From contig CALNVZ010000641.1 of the NCBI GenBank assembly GCA_940671915.1, positions 7,476,415 through 7,540,414 on the forward strand: a stretch of DNA of 64,000 nt. Direction: 5' to 3'. Shown here piece by piece: positions 46,276-58,102 of the stretch. The stretch's first letter is position 1. Every line of letters starts with the position of its first letter. Source of the DNA: Paracentrotus lividus. Its lineage: Eukaryota; Echinodermata; Echinoidea; Camarodonta; Echinidae. The notes under the pieces are model-generated. The model was not told the origin of the DNA and made no database searches. It saw only the letters and a program-made list of their open reading frames with translations. The translations under genes and the position numbers were made by a program.

Positions 46276-47385
46276 TTGATTTTTTTTAGATGTGTATACA
46301 CAAATCATATTGAGATTGAAATCAAAAGCGGAAATTGAAAATGAAATGCAAGTAGAAACATAATTTTTTTTCAGTCCTACATCGAAATTCCACTTCAAAT
46401 CGGTTTACATTGACATGAAATTCTACACAAAAAGAGAATCATTTAATTCTGTAGACGAATAAATTCATATATAATTGAAATTTGCAATTAAAAGCGGAAA
46501 TTGAAATAAGAATAAGAAAGCGGAAATTGAAAATGAAATGCAAGTAGAAGCATAAATTTTTTCAGTCCTGCATCGAAATTCCACATCAAATCGGTTTACA
46601 TTTACATGAAATTCTACACAAAAAGAGAATCATTTAATTCTGTAGACGAATAAATTCATATATAAATTGAAATTTGTAATTAAAAGCGGAAATTGAAATA
46701 AGAATAAGAAAGGGAAATAATGAAAATGGAAAAAGAACTTTCAATTTAATCAAAATTCTGTAGACGAATAAATTCATATATAAATCAAAATTTGTACTTA
46801 AAAGCGGAAATTGAAATAAGAATAAGAAAGGGAAATAATGAAAATGGAAAAAAAACTTTCAATTTAATCAAAATTGTCGTTTTCTAGGATGTGACACAGC
46901 TACGTGTACACATCGTGGATCATGTGAAGATTTCCAGGAGATCTTTGGCCCTTCATTCCGTTGTTACTGCGATTCTGGATTCGCAGGCACAGACTGTGGA
47001 ATAGGTAAGATCATAGTAATATTATTATTGAAGAAAAAGGAGAATAGAGAAAACGGAGAATAGAAACAATGGGGGAAATGGGAAGAAGTATTTACAGGCT
47101 TTACGGAAAGCACATTATGTATTACTCACGTGGTGATTAAGTCTAGTTGAATACAGCGGATGATCAAGAACAAAAAACGCACTTCGAATCCCTGTCACAG
47201 CATATAACAAGGAATTTACCACACCTGACCTCGACCCAGGTGACAAAAAAGTACGAACGGTCATGTTGGAGCCGAGTTGATAGGGGTACAGAATGTACAA
47301 AATTTTATTTTTTTTCATGATGAATTCTTACTAATAAATGATGCTGTCCTTGTCTCTTCTTTTCTTCTATTCAGAAATTCAGTGA
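44396..47385 (+). CDS. Secreted protein with Cys-pair helical repeats and one EGF-like domain
   Basis: Four coding exons: 44396-44465, 44921-45940, 46888-47004 and 47375-47385. All introns are phase 1 with GT/AG ends, and the sum is exactly 406 codons with the TGA stop. Residues 1-20 (MVPFLFLVFAFSLSGNSVAD) form a signal peptide, probably cut after the Ala of NSVA. Exon 2 encodes about 340 residues rich in predicted helix, with eight cysteines. Three pairs have near-constant spacing: C84/C123, C183/C219 and C314/C353, each pair closing a roughly 40-residue helical unit. R137-R142 is a run of six arginines, a possible furin-type cleavage site. Exon 3 is one EGF-like domain (C365, C370, C376, C389, C391, C400), class 1-1. 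Exon 4 adds only EIQ. There is no membrane segment after the signal peptide. I do not recognise the Cys-repeat family. A 3' untranslated intron probably runs 47431-47746. Confidence 0.85.
46196..46887 (+). repeat. Intronic tandem repeat and T run in the EGF-domain gene
   Basis: A 46-base T run occupies 46229-46274. Then a unit of about 190 bases (ATCGAAATTCCAC, ATCGGTTTACATT, AATTCTACACAAAAAGAG, AATTCTGTAGACGAATAAATT, AAAGCGGAAATTGAAA) occurs twice (from 46371 and 46568), and a shortened third copy runs from about 46740 to 46870. Confidence 0.75.
46888..47004 (+). other. EGF-like domain exon
   Basis: A 117-base symmetrical phase 1-1 exon reading CDTATCTHRGSCEDF, then FRCYCDSGFAGTDCG. The spacing C-x4-C-x5-C-x12-C-x1-C-x8-C is canonical, with the GFxG turn before the last Cys. 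No calcium-binding consensus (D-x-[D/N]-E) precedes the first cysteine. Confidence 0.95.
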
Positions 47386-47980
47386 TTTCATTAAAATTTA
47401 TTACCGGAAGGACGTGACTGGAGTTTGATGGTGAGATTCTTCCTAGTGTTTTATATTTTCATTGTTATGTATTTTTTGTTATATTGAGTGATAAAATTTA
47501 AAATACTTTGCACTATGTTTAAACTGATTGGAAGAAAATGAATATTTTTTAAAATTGAATTGAATGTGGTCCAAACACTGCACCAAGTCGCGATATAATA
47601 TTTATCATGACTGACTGCCAAGTTTATATAGAAATACATTGTATCATGTTTATTACTTCGGATAATCCCTTTACTTTTATTTTGATGTAAATATTACTGA
47701 TGAATGTAAACGTCTTCTGATTCTTTTTCTTTATGTTTGCATACAGAAAGAAGATGAAGGCACAATGGCATCCCTCCGGAAATATTCATCTCAGACAGTT
47801 ACTTGATTTTATGTTAACTACCCTGAACAATTTTATTTAGTAACTGAGGGAATTAATGATCAAATCAGAGACGAGATTTGGGGCTCTTTGGGGATTTTTT
47901 ATATTTCATTATTGTTCTCTAAATTTACTTTATTAACATCTGTTTCATCTATTGGAGTCTTAAACTTAACGACCATGCAG
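47386..47980 (+). other. 3' untranslated region of the EGF-domain gene (inferred)
   Basis: After the TGA, a GATG/GTGAGA donor at 47431 and a CATACAG acceptor ending at 47746 suggest an untranslated intron. The transcript would then end before the foldback structure that begins at about 47981. No clear AATAAA was found in the last exon. Confidence 0.4.
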
Positions 47981-50859
47981 TTAGGTGAGCGGCGAAATCC
48001 CCAAAGAGGCTTATTTCTTGTACTTTAATGCACCCGACTGGATTAAAGCAACAAGATACCTTATTTTAAAGGAAATTTTCTGAATTTTTTTAAAATGAGC
48101 ATAAAAGTTGCGGCATCTTGTAGCATCACCATGGAAACTAGCTTCGAATAGGCCACGCCCATTTTTATGACAAAATTTATGAATATTAAATTATGGGTCA
48201 TTCAATTGGCCGATTAAGAATTTTTGATATTTCAGGGGCTTGCCCTGTGTTGAAATCACCATAAATATAGCTGAAAATTCCTCAATTACAATTCTATAAA
48301 AAATTAAAGTAAATTTAAAATCAATTTTGTTGCCTAGCAACAGATTTTTGCTTAGCAACCATTTACCCACTTGCTGAAATGTTGAATTTTCCAATTCCAA
48401 ATGGATTTTCTATTCATTTAAAGTTACAAAATCAAACTAATTTAGTTTTAAGGTTGAAATATGTTGATATTGATTGTAGAGGGATGACACAAAAAGAAAA
48501 ATATCATATAAAAAATGAATTGCAATGCAAAATTTTGTTAAACATCACCTAACCAGACCCCTGTCATCATGGAAATATGACAAAACTACTGTAAATCTGT
48601 ATATATTCAACTGTATTTAAAAATATTTGTATACACAAATATAAAATGTTGCCAAATGAAGGTATGTATTGAAAGAAACCAACCATAAAACTCTTTACCT
48701 TAGAAAATACTTCAAATATGACATATTTCTAAGCATCGATGGTAAACAATATGTTGCCTAGCAACCACTTTTTACCTAGCAACCATGTCTGTAAATCGTA
48801 TTTAGAGCTTAAAACCAATTAGAACGGGTATATATTGTAATAAACCAACCATAAAACCTTTTACCTTAGAAATATTTTAAACATGACATACTTCTAAGTA
48901 TCCATGGTGAACATTTTGTTGCCTAGCAACCAAATTTGACCTAGCAACCATGTCTGTAAATCGTATTTACGGCTTAAAACCAGTTTGGAATTGGGTTATT
49001 TTGTTGGGATTTCTATGAACAGGACTCAAAAAGACACTTGGAACTGTAATACTAAAAAAATCATTGATATTGTTATTCTTTGAAGATGCAGAGGAAATTT
49101 CCATAGCAACAAAAGCATTTTACCTAGCAACCACCCCTCTAGATCATGCTCAAAGCTTTTAAGCAGTTTAAACTTAATATTCCGTCAATGTCTTTTATTA
49201 TTTGAATAGTAGGTGGTACCCTATAGTGCTATTCATTTGATTGGAATCATGATGTTTGGTAATTGTTGAGGAATTAGAAGACATTTCTATAGCAACAACA
49301 AAATTTTTACTTTAGCAACCGCGCCTCTATGCTGTTTGAAGCTTTGAAGTAGTATAAACTTGGTTATTTTCTTGGTGTCTTTTATCATTCAAACAGTAAG
49401 AACAACCTGTATCCCTAATTTATATCTACTTTCGTAGTGTTAGAATGTCATATAATGAATTGGTTGGAGTTGCAAAATTTTGTTGTTTAAGAATTAGAAA
49501 TTTATTGAGCAATAACACATTATCTACACCCTCTAAGCAGTTAAAACTTGGTTATTTTGTGGGCGTCTTTTTTTTTTTTTTTAAATAGTAGGCCTTATAT
49601 ATTTCTGTGGTGTTATAATCTCACTTTTCCAATTTTAATGGAATTGCAACATTTTTTAGTGAATTAATTATATTACCAATTAACAAAACATATACTATTC
49701 CCCTCAAAACATTTTATTTATACACTGTATTATTGATAGGTATCTCAAAGGGCATAGCTATTTATAACACACAGTCAGTTATAGTGTTGGTTAGTTTGAT
49801 CTTGCTTTAAAATTAATATTTTACATAGCAACTACACCTCTATATCATAAAGATTTAAGCAGTATAAAATTTAAACTGGGTTATTCTGTAGGCAACTTTT
49901 ATTCTCTTAGAAACAGTAGGCTCAAACCCCAAATAGGCCCTACTCTTGAAGTGATATTATCACCTCGTATCATATTGACTTGATAGAGGTTTCCACTTTT
50001 TGTTGCTGAAATATAAGAAGGAATTTCCATAGCATCAACCATATTTTACCTATTAGCAATAAAAAACATATTTTCATTTTTTAATATGGTCTTAAGTCAT
50101 GAAATGGACAATCCTGACTGAGAGTGATACATGTAGGTCTACATCTTATGCACATGGGGATGATTATTATCAAATGTGATTAATCCTTATTTGAAATCCA
50201 AGACTTTAATCACCATTGGAAGAAATCTGGGGTTGCATATAATGGGCTACACCAAGTATGCTATCTGATAGAAAGCTACCGATAGGGGTGAAGTTAGACA
50301 GCACTCTCTGGATTAGCCGCATAGGACTGAACCTTATTTCAATTCCAAAATATTAGATATTTTCCCCTCTTCCAGACTGGTCATTTTAACATCATGACGG
50401 CCATTAGATCTCATGTAGGATGCTTATAAATAAAAGATGGCTCTTGATGGTTATGGTTATGAATAAAAGATGGCTGTCCAAAATGGGAAGTGACCACTGA
50501 GACCTAAGCTCCAGTACATGTACAAATTCTGTAGTATCCGCAAAGTGTTGTCCAAGCAAGACAATATGCCATCCTTATAAGGGTAGATTTCTAGACATTA
50601 CTCATCTTGTGTGAGGCTCCCCAACCCAGGCTATCCCGATCATTGCATCTGGTTCTGTTAAAATTTGAAGAAATTTAAAGTCCACGTGCTTGAGCTGGTT
50701 TGTACACATATTTCTCTATCTTTTAACATGATTATGAACTACTTAAACTCAATGAAGCTAATCTCAATGTGTGATATCAGGTTTAGCATAATATGTATGC
50801 AACGAAGAAGCTACAGAACACTGTATCAGGACATGTCTCCCAGAGGATAACAGGGAAGG

Positions 50860-51110
50860 ACTCCCTCCCGACAACTCCCTTGGTCATACTGGTGACAGCT
50901 TCCCTGCAGGACGGCTCCCGGTAGGCCATCTCCGCAGAGGACCAGTCCCCGAATGATACCTCCCTGGTGCATAACTCCTCCAAAGGACAGCTTCCTCAGA
51001 GGACAAGTCCCTCCAGAGGCCAAATCCTTCCAGAGGACAACTCCCCAGGAGGAAACTCCTCGGAGGACAGGTCCCCCGAAGGAAAACTCCCCTAGAGGAT
51101 TACCCCTAAA
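50860..51110 (+). repeat. AGAGGACAACTCCCC minisatellite
   Basis: About eleven units of roughly 19-25 bases following the theme AGAGGACAACTCCCTCC. Translations through it give low-complexity peptides in several frames, so I treat it as a repeat, not a gene. Confidence 0.75.
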
Positions 51111-51594
51111 GGACATCTCACCTCACTTTAAATGCTTTAAGGACAAAATATTTATTTTATGCAAGCCCTTTCTCTTTTCCCTTGTAATATACATGTAATG
51201 AATTATTCTAGTGCTTCTAATTACTGTTCTCCATGAGGAGCCCCTCGGGGATGACAAACAGGGATAGGGATGGTTTAAGGAGGTTTTACCCCTTTAGCTT
51301 ATACAGTGATTTGTGGCATAGTTGCTAATTATTCAAAAAAAATGTCATCCTTATGTTCCCAATTTTGAAGTACACTCAAGAACATAACAAATCTGTAGCA
51401 TTTTCCGAATATCATCCTTCATTTCTCAACTTTGCCTTCTACTGCTCATCAGGTTCGAGAGGACATTAACCTTGGATGCCCTTTACTCAGATCTGCTTAG
51501 AAAAGAGAGAGAAAGGGAAATTGAACCGTTCCTCTGGTCGTGGTCATAACAGTCTTGCTGTATTCAGGTCACCAATACGGTTAGTCATCATGGG

Positions 51595-52030
51595 GAAATG
51601 TCCTTTTTGGGAGTTGTCCATCACGGCAGTTGTTCTCCAGGGAACTTGTCGTCCGGAAGAGTTGCCAAGTGGGGGAATTATCCTCTTGAGGAGTTGTCCA
51701 TCAGGGCTGATGACCTCCACAGGATTTGTCCTGCAGGGAGTTGCCAATCAGGGGAATTGTCCTCAAGGAGTTGTTCTCAGTGGTAGTTGTTCATCAAAGA
51801 TATTGCCTCAGAAGGAGTTGTCCATAGGGGAATCGTCCTCTGGAGGAGTTGTCCCTCACTGGAATTGTTCTCCAGAGGAATTGTTCTCCGTGGTAGTTGT
51901 CCATCAGAGGTATTGTCCTCTGGAGGAGTTGTCCGTCGGGGTATTGTTCTCTGGAGGTGTTGTCCATTGGGGGAATTGTCCTCCAGGTAGTTGTCCTAAG
52001 GGAAAGTTGTCAAGTGGGATTTGTCTTATG
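51595..52030 (-). repeat. GGAGTTGTCCTC minisatellite (inverted partner)
   Basis: About twenty units of the theme GGAGTTGTCCATCAGGGGAAT, the reverse complement of the minisatellite at 50860-51110. It supports a continuation of the foldback arms toward a centre near 51350. An open frame of 188 codons here is a by-product of the 21-base periodicity, a multiple of three. Confidence 0.75.
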
Positions 52031-52039
52031 CCTCGATCA

Positions 52040-53335
52040 TAGTTCGTGCTTGGGGCCCGTACGGCGAGGGGAATCAGTCGTTTTTTTAATATCTTTTTTG
52101 CTTTTTTTCGCATGAGATTTACCCCAAGAGCGACTTTGACAGAGACCAGCTATTGTCTCTATCCCAATTACCCCCAAATCTTTGATTCCGGGGCCCGTAG
52201 GCCTACGGTGAGTAAGATTTTTTTTTTTTTTTTTTTTTTGACTATTACGTACGGTTCCCAGCAGGCTCCCTTACGATTTGTTGTGCACAATGGAATATTT
52301 TCCAGTAGTCATGCTATAAATGTAGGGGAGCCGGGAAGACCGACAGTCACTGCATGCTCTCGATTTTCCCGGCGTTTTTCTGAACCCGGTAGGCCGTAGA
52401 AAACCCGTGAGTCGCCAAAGGGACCCGAGCGGGGTCCTACCGGTAGCCCGACGGGTCGCTGCCGGTAACCGGGCGGGCTCCATCCGTTTTTTCAGTCAGT
52501 ACTCGTAATAAAATATCGATGGGCCTCTTTCGATACGGTTTCCGTGCGACTCTCCTGCTGCCCCCCGCCATGGCCCCTTTAAAGCTCCTGATCATTATGT
52601 ACAAGCTAAACTATGTCCTGCCAATTTATTTGTTCATTGATGTATCATTATTATTATTTTAAATTATTTTGTTTGTTTGTTTTTTAAGGGGCTGGAGGGG
52701 GGGGGGGTCTGTCGTAGGAAAGACCACTTTGTTTGTCGAACAGGTTTACTTACATAGGCCTATAAGCATCTAATAACGTTTCCCATTTTTTCACCTAATA
52801 CTGGATATTAAATTGGTGTTCAAATGAAAATGTGCTTTTGATCAAATTCGTTATTCAACTATAAGTTTTATGTATAATCTAATTTATTTATTTAGATTTA
52901 GAGCAACAAAATTTAATTTAAAAAAAAAATGGAAAAAATTCTAGGGGATCGAGCGCGAGTCCTCTGAGTGACAGTCTGTGCTTCATACCACTTGGCTGTT
53001 TATTGCTGATACCGAAATCAAAATTCCTAATTTAAATGAACCAAACTAGGATATATTAGTCTATGTTCAAGGCCGATTTTAAGAAATAAATTTGTAAAGG
53101 GTCCAGAGCTATCCTATGGAAAAAGAATTGCGTGCAGCTCATACAAAAATTGTGAAATCGACTGATGCTATACGTCATCCGGGGCCCGGAACTGGGTATG
53201 TGATCGCACCTTTGGGGGAAGCTGTCCTCTGGGGGAGATATTCTAGAACCATCGGTCAGGATGGTCCACTGCAGACCACATTATCAGTCAAAATTTGTGT
53301 GATTTGTATAAAATATGTTTGTTGTTGCTGGGTAA
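52040..53335. other. Inner right portion of the foldback region, GC-rich in part
   Basis: Contains two GGGGCCCGTA words (52056 and 52191), a T run (52217-52240), a stretch with several CCGGTAG/GACGGG words (52370-52500), and a G run near 52697-52706. The left arm has no obvious counterpart for this part, so it may be an unrelated insertion. No gene recognised. Confidence 0.4.
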
Positions 53336-53705
53336 AATATATTTGTTTATATGGAAATTCCTTCTAATTCTTCAACGAAAATTCTAATTGAATTAATATG
53401 ATACGAGGTAGAAATATAACTATAGGGGTATTTAGGGTATGAGCTTACTGTTTAGAGAATAAAAATTACCAACAGAATCGCAGTTTAAACTGCTTGAACT
53501 GCTTAAAAGCTAAAAGAATTTAAGTAGAGTATTTATCTTAATGTTAATTCTTCATCACAAAAATGTTGGATTTCCACTCAAATTATCAAATGAGATTATA
53601 ACACCGCAGAAATAGTTAGGTATAAAGTATAGGGACTACTGTAAATAATGACAAGACGCCTACTAAGTAACCAATAACTGCTTAAAGAATTTCAAGCATG
53701 ATATA

Positions 53706-54682
53706 CAGTGGTGGCCAAAATTATTAGAACACCTAGCATATTTAAATGATTTCAGTAATTTTCATTCAGTTGACCATTTAAATACCTATAAAATGGTTGG
53801 AATGTCTCCGAAGATCATCATTATGCTTTAAAAATTAAATAACAAAGCAATGCGTTGGGAACTCGCCCCCAAGTCGCCCTTTTTAATGTTACACCACCGA
53901 TTGAAAAATCGAAAAAATCTTGCCCCTTTCAGGATCAAAGTGTCATAACGTTAAACATTTTAAGCCTCTCCCTACAAAGGTATATATATTTTTAAAGGAA
54001 ATTTCCTGAGGATGTCAAAAATGGCATTCATAACAACACAGGATGAAGTAGTTACATCTTATGTGGGGATTTTAAAATTATTTTTGAAGGGCCCCAAATT
54101 TTTAATTCAGTGCCCCTATTTAAGTCCCCCGTTTGAATTGCTCATGAAATTTCCTTTTAAAAAATATACATTTACGAGGAGTGTCTTCATTAAATGAAAA
54201 ATAGTCTTAACCTTTAATGGGTATGGTTATTTTGGTCATCTCACCACCAAGGGTGGGGGCGAATCCACCCTCCCCATTTGACCAAATTTTCTGAAACTTT
54301 ACATGTGTTTGAGGTATATTAGAATAAATAAACCTACTAAGTTTCATGTTTCTACCTCAAATACTTTTTGAGCAATCAGCATATGTAATTGGCATTTTAC
54401 TTTTTTTGCATTTGGACTACATGTTTAATACACAAGTCTATGGGGAAACCAAAAGCGCATAGCGCAACTGTTTTTAATACTGCACATTACCAAATGGTCT
54501 CAACTAAAAAAAATTTGGTGTCTACATAATTATACGTAAGACCCTATATATGCTAAAAAGTCACGAAAGCTCATGGCACACAAAATATATCTTTAATCTG
54601 ATTTCGGCAAATGAACTAGGGCATTGATGATCCCATAGACTTTGTGTAGGTTCAGGTGTTCTAATAATTTTGGCCACCACTG
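53706..54682. mobile_element. Tc1-like non-autonomous element, copy 2
   Basis: Ends CAGTGGTGGCCAAAATTATT and AATAATTTTGGCCACCACTG, with TA on both sides (53704-53705 and 54683-54684). It is a sister of 29612-30624 in the same orientation. It lies within the right arm of the foldback structure, so it inserted after that arm existed. Confidence 0.85.
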
Positions 54683-56073
54683 TATATAGATATGTGGTTG
54701 CTAGGTGAATTTATTATATGAGGTTTCAGCATGACAAAAGTATATAATTTAGGGATAGGGCTTACTCTTTAAATGATAAAAGATGCCGACAAAATAACCA
54801 AGTTTTTACTGCCTTAAAGATTTAAACATGGCATAGAGGTGCGGTTGCTAGGCAAAAGGAGTATACATAGGGTAACAACTACTATTTAGATAATAAAATA
54901 CACTGACAGAATATTAAGTTTAAACTGGTTAAAAGCTTTAAGCATGATCTAGAGGGTTATTTGCTAGGTAAAATGTTGTTTTTTCAAAGGATTACAATTT
55001 CAATCAATTTGATACAATGGGTTAAAGTGTTACGGTTGTATCTTTTGGGGTCCTGTTTATAGAAAACCACAGCAAAATAACGCAAGTTCAAACTGGTTTA
55101 AAGCTCTAAATGTGATTTATAGACATGGTTGCTAGGTAAAATGTGGTTGCTAGGCAACATTATGTTCACCATGGATGCATAGAAATGTGTCATATATTAG
55201 TTTTTCTAAGGATAAGGGATTTATGGTTGGTTTCTTTCAATATATACCAGTACAAACTGGTTTAAAGCTCTAAATAAGATTTACAGACATGGTTGCTAGG
55301 TAAAAAGTGGTTGCTAGGCAACATAATGTTCACCATCGATACATGGAAATTTAATATTTGAAGTATTTTCTAAGGTAAAGGGTTTTTATGGTTTATTTCT
55401 TTGAATATATACTTTCATTTTGCACCCTTTTAACCCTGTGTATACAGAATAGAGTTAAATACAAGTGAATATGTACAGATTTACCATAGATTTGACATAT
55501 TTTCATGATGACAAGGGTTTGTTTGACAATAATTTGCGTTACAATTCATTGTTTATATGGATGTTTTTCTTTTGTGTCATCCCTCTACAATCCATATCAA
55601 CATATTTTCAGCATTAAAACTAAATTATTTTGATTTTATAACTTTAAAAACATAGAAATTGCATTTGGAATAGGAAATTTCGACATTTTCGCACGCGAGT
55701 AAATGGTTGCTATGCCAAAATCGGTTGCTAGGCAACAAAATTGATATTAAATTTACTTTAATTTTTTATAGAATTGTAAATGAGTAATTTTCAGTTATAT
55801 CTATATTGGTTTCAACATAAGGCAAGCCCAAAAATGTCCAAAACTCTTAAACGGCCAAGTTAATGACCCGTACTTTAATTATAATGATTTTTGTCATATA
55901 AATGGGCGTGGTCTATTCAAAGCTAGTTTCCATGGTGATGCTACAAGATGCGGCAATTTTTATGCTCATTTTCGGAAAATTTAGAAAATTTCCTTTGAAA
56001 TAAGGTATCTTGTTGCTTTAATCCAGCCGGGTGCATTAAAGTCTCAAAATTTGGCCTCTTGCCGCTCACCTAA

Positions 56074-57591
56074 GTTACTTGATCTTTATTTTACTCTTTT
56101 GGTTATTATTAAGAAATTAAACTTAAGTACACATCCTGTATAGACCGGCGTCTAAATTACTTCTCTAACAAGTTTACCAACCTATTCATCATTGTAAGCA
56201 GCATTGTAGACATTCAAAAAAGAATTATTCACCATTTCTGTAGCATGCTGTGATTGATTTTGATTTCAATAAAATTATATTCTTAAATCAAGCTAATTTG
56301 TGATCATGATATTTTTTATATCGCAATTAATTGAATGAAGTACAGATCAAGGGCGCGGCGCAGGGAACGCCCCCTCTCTCCCCCTCCCCGACCTTAAAGC
56401 TCGGGGGGGGGGGAATAAACCAAGCCCTTTTTATGAGGGTATATTCCTCCTTGTCATTGCAACCCATTCTGCTTCAAGGATTCAAAGAGGTCTTTCTTGT
56501 TGGCAATCTTGTGTTGCTGCATCCTGTCTTTAATTTCATTCTACTTTCAAAACACTGAAACCCTTTGGAAAAAAAAAACTTGTTCTAATATTTTTTTTCT
56601 CTAGCAATAATTTGAAAGCCTCTCATCGACTGTACTTTTTGACATTTCATTTTACTTTATTTAAATCATTTGGTAATATATAACATAACAAAGGTACCAA
56701 GATGAATATTATCCTTGCTTTTAGAAGTATTATTATGTACAAATTCAATGACAATCTTTATCATTCGAACGATTTTAAGCTGAGGAGAAACCTACATAAA
56801 GAGAAACTTTAAAAAGTTACACGATTGGGGATTATTTTAGGTTTCCAACAGACCTAAATATTAATAAAAGCACATAATTATAGACAAGATAGGAAGAATA
56901 AGCTATATGAGAGATGGGGGAGAGAAAGAGAGAGGAGAGAGACCAAGACGGTCTCAGAAGGCAACTGATTTCAGATGGTGAGAGAACGAAGAATAAGATA
57001 TTTATATTTGACAGAAAGTAGAAATAGAAACGTTTTTAGAGGGTGGGAGAGAGGGGAAGAAAGCCAGAGTGGAAAGCAAAGGTTTTGAGAGGCTTGGGCT
57101 ACAAGGTAGGGAGAGAAATAAAGAGAGGGAATATGAAAGGTTGGGGGAAAACGGGGGAAATGGACAGAAGAGGAAAGAGGGAGTGGGAAAGCACAAGTCT
57201 GAGAGGGGCCAGGGAAATGGAGGTGAAAAGAAAAATAGTGAGAGAAAAGAAACCTGTAAAAAAAAAAATACATATATTATATATATATATATATAGCCTA
57301 TCAATAATGATGGAAATTAATAAATAAAATTTAAGAATGACGCTGAATTTATTTTGGGGTGTGTATCGGTAAATGTTGTTTTGGACTGACAAAAATGATG
57401 CATAACATCGTGATGAAGATTTCATTTTTGACAGCTCACCTGCAAACATGTAACAAGGAAAAGTATAAAAAGCACAAAATTTGCTTTAGCATGTTTGGCT
57501 TAATGACATGTAGAATACGATTTATTTTCTTTCGGGAATATGACTAAAACGATGATTTTTTTGTTTTTGTTTTTAATTATTATTCTTTTTT
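56074..57591. other. Non-coding stretch, partly purine-rich
   Basis: A C-then-G tract near 56369-56412, a GA-rich strand from about 56905 to 57255, and an AT microsatellite at 57278-57294. Overlapping open frames on both strands in the GA-rich tract are compositional. Confidence 0.5.
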
Positions 57592-57595
57592 TTAA

Positions 57596-58073
57596 GGGAA
57601 AGTTTATCCTGGAATTTTATTGGTTTTAAAAAATGCAGAAAAATAAAATATCAATGAAAGTTTGGAAAAAAAATCGACCAAAATAGCGAAGTTATAGATG
57701 TTTAAAGTTTTGATTCTGTGACGTCACGTGCGAGCAGCTCTCCCATGTGTTGTAAATTCCATAAATTTGTCTTTTTTCATGGTTCTTGATAAAGGAATGG
57801 GTCAATTGATAGAGGAATGTATATTAACATATGTTTGCTGATGTATCAACCGCACAGTGAAATATTATATTTCTTCTGAAAAATGACACTTTATGGAATT
57901 TACCCTACATAACACATAGGACAACTGCTCGCATGTGACGTCACAAATTCAAAACTGTAAATATTCATAACTTTTAATTTTTTGGTCGATTTTCTCCAAA
58001 CCTTCACTCATATTTTTTCTTTTATTTCTCTGCATTTTTAAAAAGCAATTTAAACCCAGGGTGAACTTTCCCT
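57596..58073. mobile_element. Intact TTAA-type MITE
   Basis: Ends GGGAAAGTTTATCCTGG and CAGGGTGAACTTTCCC, with TTAA on both sides (57592-57595 and 58074-58077). The interior is largely palindromic, including GTGACGTCACGTGCGAGCAG (57719) and its near-complement at 57923. TTAA duplication points to piggyBac- or Kolobok-type mobilisation. The 24440-25700 region holds a split relative. Confidence 0.85.
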
Positions 58074-58102
58074 TTAATCAAGAGCGTTAAGAAATAACTT
58101 TG

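Larger units (their letters stand above)
47981..56073. mobile_element. Giant foldback (long inverted repeat) element, ~8.1 kb
   Basis: The outer ends are TTAGGTGAGCGGC (47981) and GCCGCTCACCTAA (56061-56073). The arms are inverted copies over at least 2.0 kb (47981-50050 against 53340-56073). Paired blocks include GCATCACCATGGAAACTAGC near 48122 and its complement near 55924, and GTTGCCTAGCAACC words facing GGTTGCTAGGCAAC words. Within each arm, units of 120-250 bases repeat in tandem (GTTGCTAGGTAAA with TTTAAAGCTCTAAA). The core has inverted minisatellites (50860-51110 and 51595-52030). A Tc1-like element sits in the right arm. TA borders GGTGAGC at both ends. No transposase is visible. Confidence 0.8.

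Noticed and set aside
51476-52042. A 188-codon open frame with Gly/Ser/Cys-rich repeats
   Set aside because: The 21-base minisatellite keeps several frames open at once, and its inverse partner at 50860-51110 does the same. No start context or splice support.
56971-57327. Overlapping open frames on both strands, basic on one and Phe/Ser-rich on the other
   Set aside because: A purine-rich strand keeps frames open by composition; there is no domain or exon boundary.
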